Part shown: piece by piece, positions 57,750 through 64,000 of the stretch | Position numbering within the stretch: position 1 is the first letter of the stretch | Layout of the letters: each line of letters starts with the position of its first letter | Source of the DNA: Caprella mutica | Taxonomy: Eukaryota > Arthropoda > Malacostraca > Amphipoda > Caprellidae | Length of the DNA stretch: 64,000 bases | Reading direction: 5' to 3' | NCBI GenBank assembly: GCA_947561585.1 | Contig: CANNZV010000863.1 | Location: 62,001-126,000, forward strand | Position numbers and translations under genes: made by a program | Notes under the pieces: model-generated | Told to the model about the DNA's origin: nothing | What the model saw: the letters and a program-made list of their open reading frames with translations, nothing else | Database searches by the model: none

Positions 57750-57955
57750 ATGAAAACCCTAGATCTTCGCTTGACTGAAAAAGATCGTCTAAAAATTATA
57801 GTAAACAAACATTCAGATACAACTAGAATTAGTGTTGCCGTAAATAACAAAGGCATTATCTAAACAAAAATCGGAGTCGGAAAATTATTAAAAATTAGAA
57901 AAAATGAGGAAATTAAATTTAATATAGGAGGATGCCACATCATTCTCCACCAATT
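57750..57955 (+). pseudogene. Pogo/Tigger-type helix-turn-helix fragment
   Basis: The plus frame from the ATG at 57750 encodes LTEKDRLKIIVNKH, VAVNNKG, a stop, then KIGVGKLLKIRKNEEI. The spacing resembles the N-terminal CENP-B-type helix-turn-helix of pogo/Tigger transposases (L..K..II......S...A..F.VGKSTV..I.KN.E.I). Weak but suggestive; no further transposase parts seen up to 58.2 kb. Confidence 0.35.
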
Positions 57956-58214
57956 GATGAAATCAACGAATTTGAAGAATGAGCTATACCTGAAGATTAA
58001 CTAAAAAAAAATTGTGAAAATTTACAAGTAAAACAGATATAATGGAAATCTCCTTTTTACCTAATTGTTCCATGAAAAATCTTCTTATTTTGTTAAGTTA
58101 ATTCAGAGTTACGGATCTTTTCTGTTTGCAGGACACATTTGATATAATGAAAATATATTTATATCATGGATATACGTTTTTATTTTAATGACCTCTGACC
58201 TTTCCTTGATGACG

Positions 58215-58385
58215 AAGATCCATGTGATGAGTCAGTGGCCAAAATAATATCGCGTCATGCAGGACGCTAAATTCTTTATTTTGAGGTTCATTTCAATGGA
58301 GTATACTGAGACAAAATAAGGTTTTCAGTGTCCTGCAATCGGTGCAACACTACCTATCTCTAATGTAGTTTATTATAACTCTATG
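58215..58385 (+). repeat. Dispersed repeat with TGCAGGACGCTAAA, copy 3
   Basis: Third copy of the family at 37862-38095 and 55665-55850: GTCAGTGGCCAAAATAATAT, GCAGGACGCTAAATTC, GTGCAACACTACCT. Confidence 0.6.
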
Positions 58386-58719
58386 CGAATCCGAAGATCT
58401 TATAATCTGAATTGTAGTTTGAGCTATGATTTCATGAAACTAGGTATCGTATGAAAAATTAAATAATTTAATTTTACAATGCCTTTTTGTTCAAGGAAAA
58501 TATTTCTATCATTATAATACTATTATTATTCTACTTTTATATGCCTCCAGGAAAGAGGAACTTTTCTTAACATTTATATATTTTATTTCCAATATTTTCG
58601 AATGTACCCAACAAACAGAAAAGATTAATGAAGTGGTAGGGATTTCTATTTTATATTAAATTTTAAATTTAACCGTAGTATCTGAATATTACAGGGGTTT
58701 AATAAATAACCTTTATTAC

Positions 58720-59450
58720 TGCAGCTCTTTTGTCACTTGTAATTAATATTAACAATTACAAATTTATTAAAATTTAGAAAAAAGCAATGCTTTGTCTGCT
58801 GAAGAAATAACAAAGAAATGAAATGTTAAATCTTGTACATATAAATGCACGTGATGTGATCGTTCATAATCAATTATTGATTAAATGAATGTTAGTGGGA
58901 AATTAAATTATTGAAAGACAAAGAAAATATGATGTAGTTATACATATTCAGGTAAAAAGAGCAAATTGCTGAAAAAACAAGAGCCTTGAAGAAAGCTTCG
59001 ATATATGATACAGTGTTGTAAAGAAAGGGAAGAGTAAAGGCTGTATAGAGTTAAAAAAAGGATGAGTAAAGGCTGTACAAAGGTAAAAAAAGGGAAGAGT
59101 AAAGGCTGTACAAAAGTAAAGAAAGAGAAGAGTAAACGCTGTACAAAAGTAACGAAGGGAAGAGTAAAGGCTGTACAAAGGTAAAGAAAGGGAAGAGTAA
59201 AGGCTGTAGAAAGGTAAAGAAAGGGAAGAGTAAAGGCTGTAGAAATGTAAAGAAAGGGAAGAGTAAAGGCTGTAGAAATGTAAAGAAAGGGGAGAGTAAA
59301 GACTGTACAAAGGTAAGGAAAGGGAAGAGTAAAGGCTGCACAAAACGGAAGAAAGGGAAGAGTAAAGCTACACATAGGTTGAGAACTAAATTTGTTCATT
59401 ATTGAATCAGAAAATCAATTTAGTATTGTCGCATCAGTCAAGATAAGTCA
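58720..59450 (+). repeat. Orphan upstream block, inverted
   Basis: Reverse-complement copy of the right half of the blocks at 3060-3560 and 47840-48365, with an expanded 33-bp array of about ten units (59015-59355) and the CTTTGTC-type end at 58790. No lectin-like exon is attached. Three minus ORFs of 96-153 codons over the array are artefacts. Confidence 0.7.
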
Positions 59451-59499
59451 AATCCCTACATTATTTATTACATTTTTTTTCCGATGAAGATTAATTTTC

Positions 59500-60840
59500 T
59501 GATAATTATGCTCAATAGAAATTGTTTTATATACACTAGGCAATCTTTTTAGGTTGGTTTAAAGTGCAGTCACAATATGAAAAAAGTGAGAAGAGCACCG
59601 ATGATTGTACTTACAAATGGAAGAAGAAAATGAAGAGGGGATAGTAAATGAAACTTATAAGAGTCTCTCGTACACAAAAATCGGAAAAAAAACTTATCCT
59701 CTGAAACTGCAAGCAGCGTAAAAATGATAAAAATGGACAAAAAGAAAATGAAAAAAATTCTTAATCCGAATTACAACAGTCACAGTTCGCGTCCGATGGG
59801 ACTTTACGCTTCTTCTCTTAAATTCGCCGAAGACAACTTCAGAATAGTACCACTAGGGGCCCGTGAACAGTTATATTAAAAAACGTTCATATTATTGACT
59901 AGTATTTCATGTACTTTAACAGAGATGAATTAAAATTAAAATTTCAAACCCGAAAACATTAGCAGAGACACATTTAGCAACAAATGTAAGACTAGTAACT
60001 GTGTATGAAAGTCATTTCTGCAAGTGTCATTTGATTGCGAAAACATAATGTTTACTCTAAGAATAAAAATTACTATCATTATATTTCAAAAACTAAATGA
60101 CTTTTTCTTACAGTTAAAATCGCGGTTGTATCAGCGATAGTAAAGATAATCAGTTTTTGATTGAAAAACTAAAAACATCAACTGGTAAAGATCATTCACA
60201 CAACATTTCTTTCTTCTGTTCTATCACATGACTAGTGAAAAAATAGCATGTGATAGGCAAATAAAAGGTTTAATTAAAGTCATAGAAAAAGCTAGTTACT
60301 TACCATTATATGAAATATTATTGAATGATTAATATGACTAACTACACCTGATATGTGAAGAGAACTGTAAAAATAGGGTGGAATATTCCGGGGTAGAACA
60401 TACCGGTTACTACTGGTGTATCCACTGCGATTTCTATTTAATAGAATTTTTGTGAAAAGTCAAAATTTAGAATTTTCTATTAATTTTATTTTTTCTTGCT
60501 GAATCAATACTAAGTTGCTTTTTTGATTCAACATTAAACAAATTTGGTTCATTACTTTTTTACAGAATTTACCCTTCTCTTTCGTTACCTTTGTAAAGCC
60601 CGTACGTACTCTTCCCTTTCTTTACAACAGTTTATCACACACTGTAGCATTTTCTATAATCGTTGTCAAGGAACTTGCTTTTCCAACATTTTGTTCTATT
60701 AACTTAATCGACTACTGGCAATATACTAGAATATCATTTTGTGCTAATTCTTCTTCGTCAATTTAGTCACTTAATTGGGCATTAACATAAATTATATATA
60801 TATATTCAGTCGATACTTGGATGTGAACGCATAGAGCAAA
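59500..60840 (-). repeat. Orphan upstream block, direct
   Basis: Same order and orientation as 2190-3560 (GTGCAGTCACAAT, GATGATTGTACT, CTCTGAAACTGCAAG, TATCCACTGCGATTTCTAT, CACACTGTA), with the 33-bp array reduced to one or two units (60560-60625). No exon 1 follows at lower coordinates, where the inverted block begins instead. Confidence 0.7.
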
Positions 60841-61920
60841 TGACTCTTGTTTGTTCACTTACTGGAATAATGGACTAACAAATTTATTAAAAGGAAATTG
60901 AATAGTAAAACAATAATTCATTGGTAGTATAGTAAATTATTGATTATTATTTTATTATTCGTGTTTTTATTTGAAAAAAGTGTCTCTTTAACTCTTTGGA
61001 GCTGGCGCTATAAAATTTAGCGCCAATGGTGGAAGTTTGACAGACCAATAAATAAAAAACTTAATATTTCAGCATTTAATTTGCCTGGTACAAAAAGAAA
61101 ATAGTGTAATTCCATTTTAATAATACATTCTCTAGTTAAAAAGAAAAGAAAAAAAAAGATGATACTATTGGCAATAATACCAGAAAACCAATTCCACACA
61201 TTAATGGTGTCAATTGGTCTGAGACACCCGTTTTACCTTTAATTCCAATAAATATGCTCAACTAATCACTTTAAGCGCTTTATCTTCTCATAGTAGGCTA
61301 AACTGCTTCTAATTAGGGTGAAGCAGATAAATTGCGGCACACTAACTAACTGCGACCTCTAACAACAGAAACATCATAGCTTCAAAACATACGTTAAAAA
61401 AATAAATTAATAAATTATAGCATGCACTGTGCTTCGTTTGATAGGTGTGCAACATTTTAATGTAATTTTGTTTCAAAATGTTTTTAGTGACTTTCTTGAG
61501 AGGGTCGCAATTGAAAATTAAAGAGCCGCAATATACCTGCATGACCCTACAAAGTAGCTTCTGAAAAGATAAATGTTCGAAAATTATGCGCTGGGTCGAG
61601 CGCCACCTCTGCTAGGTTGAATTCAAGAATATTAATGAACTAAATCGATAATTTGCTAAAGATACAAGGTAATCAAATTTAAAATAAATATTGTATCCAA
61701 TCCAATATTACCTCAAGAAAAAATTGACCAAAAAATATAAAAAAAGAAAAGGAATTAGATATATAGCTAATAGGGTTGAATGATGGAGAAAATTGAGCCT
61801 CTTATTATATATACTAGTTAAATTTATAAGATGAGAGGTTCTTTTGGTAGTTTTAGTCGTATACAAACAGATCCCTCTTTGATTTTTGTTAATATAAAAC
61901 GAAGAGATTGAAGCAATAAT
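60841..61920. other. Spacer, nothing recognised
   Basis: Several short minus ORFs without domains. A small hairpin TGGCGCTA/TAGCGCCA lies near 61003-61025. Confidence 0.4.
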
Positions 61921-61924
61921 GCTA

Positions 61925-61956
61925 AACTTAAAGCGGAGTCTACCCCGCTTTAAGTT
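61925..61956. terminator. Perfect 12-bp hairpin
   Basis: AACTTAAAGCGG, loop AGTCTACC, CCGCTTTAAGTT. Typed here for want of a hairpin class; no transcript is known to end here. A related GACTTGAAGCGGGATCTGCC lies 35 bases further on. Confidence 0.4.
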
Positions 61957-62104
61957 CAATTTCTACGTTAATGTGTGGTACAATTTTTGACTTGAAGCGG
62001 GATCTGCCTGTACTTCTAATTTTTGGTATAGACATAAAGAAAGTATAGTTTTTCTAGAAATTTAATATTGTCAGCAATAGCTATAGTACTAGGACAGAAT
62101 GCCT

Positions 62105-62192
62105 ATCGGACAAAAGGCCTAAAGGACAAAATGCCTAACGGACAAAATGCCTAACGGACAAAATGCCTAACGGACAAAATGCCTAAAATACA
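62105..62192 (+). repeat. Word repeat GGACAAAATGCCTAACG, 5 copies
   Basis: Period 17 bases, very uniform: CGGACAAAATGCCTAA. Also part of the word-repeat style. Confidence 0.85.
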
Positions 62193-62718
62193 AAATATAT
62201 GAATAAAGAAAATGGAAATTGTAAAATAATGACGTAAAAGGATGTTCCAAAGTGAATAGAAGAATTAACTCCATATTTAAAAAAAGGGCTGAATAGAAAA
62301 CATCGAAGTGATATCTGTAATGGATTGATTATTAATAAATGAAGAACTGAATACATTATATTGTAATATAACTTATCATAAATGAATATCAAATAATATT
62401 TTTTAAATTTTTGTAAAACATAAGAAAAAAATGTATACTACGTCCCAGTTACATCCCATGAAGAAAACTGAATTTTTTCCATCGAATCTTCTAATATTAT
62501 AAAGGTAGTTGAATAAATCAAATATTGGTGTCATTTTTTATAAGCAGAGTAGTTAAATGCATGTCAGTACTAACTTATATAAGCATTGTAATTACTAAAC
62601 TTGCTTTAGAATATCAAAAGCAACTAAAAACATAACTATACATTGAAATGATTAAACTGCGTCCATCGCTTTATTGCAGATCACTATTTTGTGAATAATT
62701 TTAATAATATTGATCGTA

Positions 62719-63993
62719 CAGTAGTGAAACTTTGGTCACTGGAAGATTGCTTCTATGTTAGTATCTTGCTGAAATAATTTTTGAATTCATGAGAAAATTG
62801 GAAAGTTATGAACGTTTATGTATTTTGAAGGCATTTTAACTATCTATCGCTTTATTGCAACTCTGTGAAAAGGCCAAAAAAATGGGCGATTAACTTCTAC
62901 TGAGAGGGTGAAAATTGTAACAGGTCTTGCAGAAGGGATGACTCTTCTATATTTAGCTAATGAATTTGGGAGGGATAAGATGAATTTTCCCCTCGAAATA
63001 TGCGAAAACTACCCAGGTCGGTTTTATTGAAGCCAAATAGCACTAGTGCCTCCATTTTCGACTGGGCTGTCATTAGTTATTCGTCCAAACAGTGTCTTAA
63101 ATGAGACGACAAGGAACGTGGAGCCCATTTCCAGGCCTCCTATGGACAAGACCCATAAGGTAAAAGGCATTATATGTACACAGAATTACATGAAAACAAA
63201 CTTCCTACTTGTCCTTTTAACAGATGAGGAAAGAGACATCCTTGATTGTCTGGATGGACGGGTTAAAGTTTGGATCCTATTGGAGCTGTTATTCCACACC
63301 GGTTTCACCGCCAACGAGAAGGCGGTGGCTTCATGTTTTAAGTGGGCATCATTGGTGACACGTCGATTGTCCCTTTCCGAGTTCTAGAGGGGTCAAAGCT
63401 AACAATCCAATCCTACATTACCTCTTTTGATGAGTACTTGTTCCCTCAGCCTAATAATATGCAGTTATCTCGTTGGCATAAGATTATTTTCTTGCATTAC
63501 TTCGCAAAATCTCATGCATGAAGGGTTAAACTTCATTTCATTTAAGACATTACATCGGGTATGTCTGGACGTAGGACCAATGCCAACCTGGTCAAAATGG
63601 AGAAACTGGTGTCATTTAGCTGCCTCATGACCTGCCTGTGTATTTTTCGCATATTTTGAGGGGAAATGCTTCTTCTCGTACCCTCATCTCTCCATGGATT
63701 GGTGTTGAGTCTCCACAAAAGAAACTAAGGTTCTCTTATCCCTCCCAAGTACTTTAGCTAAATCTAAAAGAGTCCATTCTTCTGTAAGACATGATACAAT
63801 TTTTACTTTCTTGTTATTAGTAAATTGTCCATTTTTTGGCCTTTTCACAGAGCTGCAATAAAGCGATTGACAGTTAAAATGCCTTCAAAACACATAAACG
63901 TTCATAATTTTCCAAATTTCTCATGGATTCAAAAAATAGTTCATCAAGATACAACCCAGAAGCAATCTTTCACTGACCCAAGTTCCACTACTG
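62719..63993 (+). mobile_element. Palindromic Tc1/mariner-superfamily element (1275 bp) flanked by TA
   Basis: Ends CAGTAGTGAAACTTTGGTCA (left) and, on the other strand, CAGTAGTGGAACTTGGGTCA (right) are each next to TA. The arms match over roughly 380-430 bases, far beyond normal terminal repeats, and both arms contain the transposase start. It fills the right edge of the window. Confidence 0.75.
62880..63480 (+). pseudogene. Tc1/mariner-superfamily transposase remnant
   Basis: In the left arm (62883-62975) the plus strand encodes a helix-turn-helix start, ERVKIVTGLAEGMTLL then LANEFGRDKM. After stops, 63255-63480 in another frame gives PIGAVIPHRFHRQREGGG, VGIIGDTSIVPFRVLEG and a few more residues, matching the middle of these enzymes (R..GGGG..VW.GI). 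The right arm encodes the same helix-turn-helix on the minus strand (VKIVSCLTEEWTLLDLAK, 63735-63830). The catalytic residues are not all identifiable. The long frame 63046-63387 is out of register and probably a shadow. Confidence 0.6.
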
Positions 63994-64000
63994 TACGATT

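Noticed and set aside
58938..59399. Minus-strand ORFs of 96-153 codons
   Set aside because: Same 33-bp repeat in reverse; no signal peptide or domain.
63046..63387. 113-codon plus ORF as a gene
   Set aside because: It runs out of register through a decayed Tc1/mariner-superfamily transposase whose true motifs are in another frame.

Overview
This is animal nuclear DNA. It is strongly AT-rich by eye, genes are split by introns with GT/AG borders, and transposon debris (mostly dead) and minisatellites fill most of the space between exons. No bacterial operon, tRNA or rRNA gene with a convincing fold was seen. The mix of Tc1/mariner, THAP, Penelope and CR1/Jockey-like remnants with a lineage-specific secreted lectin family suggests an arthropod. 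A parasitic copepod such as a caligid sea louse is my best guess, but that is inference and no marker gene proves it.

The genes that matter are a tandem family on the minus strand, here called A to D from right to left. Genes A (42482-45428), B (28091-32495) and C (9898-18583) are complete. Gene D (1481-1879) keeps exons 1 and 2, and its exons 3 and 4 lie beyond the left edge. Each complete copy has four coding exons of exactly 136, 153, 177 and 251 bases, all in phase, giving a 238-residue protein: signal peptide, a short four-cysteine PAN/apple-like module, and a C-type lectin-like domain. The duplicated unit is larger than the gene. A 29-bp minisatellite starts about 50 bases after each visible stop codon, and a block with a 33-bp minisatellite lies 0.7-2.5 kb upstream of each first exon. 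Shared flanks pair A with B and C with D. Two more upstream blocks at 58.7-60.8 kb, one inverted, have no exons and look like remains of lost copies.

Layout: 0-4 kb, end of a THAP-type transposon, gene D and its upstream block; 4-6.6 kb, LTR-like sequence and a broken cysteine-containing gene; 7.3-9.3 kb, a foldback element with arms of 61-bp repeats; 9.5-19.5 kb, gene C with an intron swollen by MITEs and a dead Tc1; 20-27.4 kb, mariner remnant, palindromic MITEs, a LINE fragment and a THAP element; 27.5-35.3 kb, gene B with a LINE in intron 2; 35.3-41.3 kb, nested MITEs, a large palindrome, a Penelope-like element and a pipsqueak-type helix-turn-helix remnant; 41.5-48.4 kb, gene A and a hAT-ended element; 48.4-58.4 kb, gene-poor with LTR-like, MULE, pogo-like and MITE remnants; 58.7-61 kb, orphan upstream blocks; 62.7-64 kb, a palindromic Tc1/mariner-superfamily element.

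The lectin-like genes probably act as secreted proteins of one family. Because the duplicated copies are alike, they supply 'empty sites' that show where several transposons inserted.
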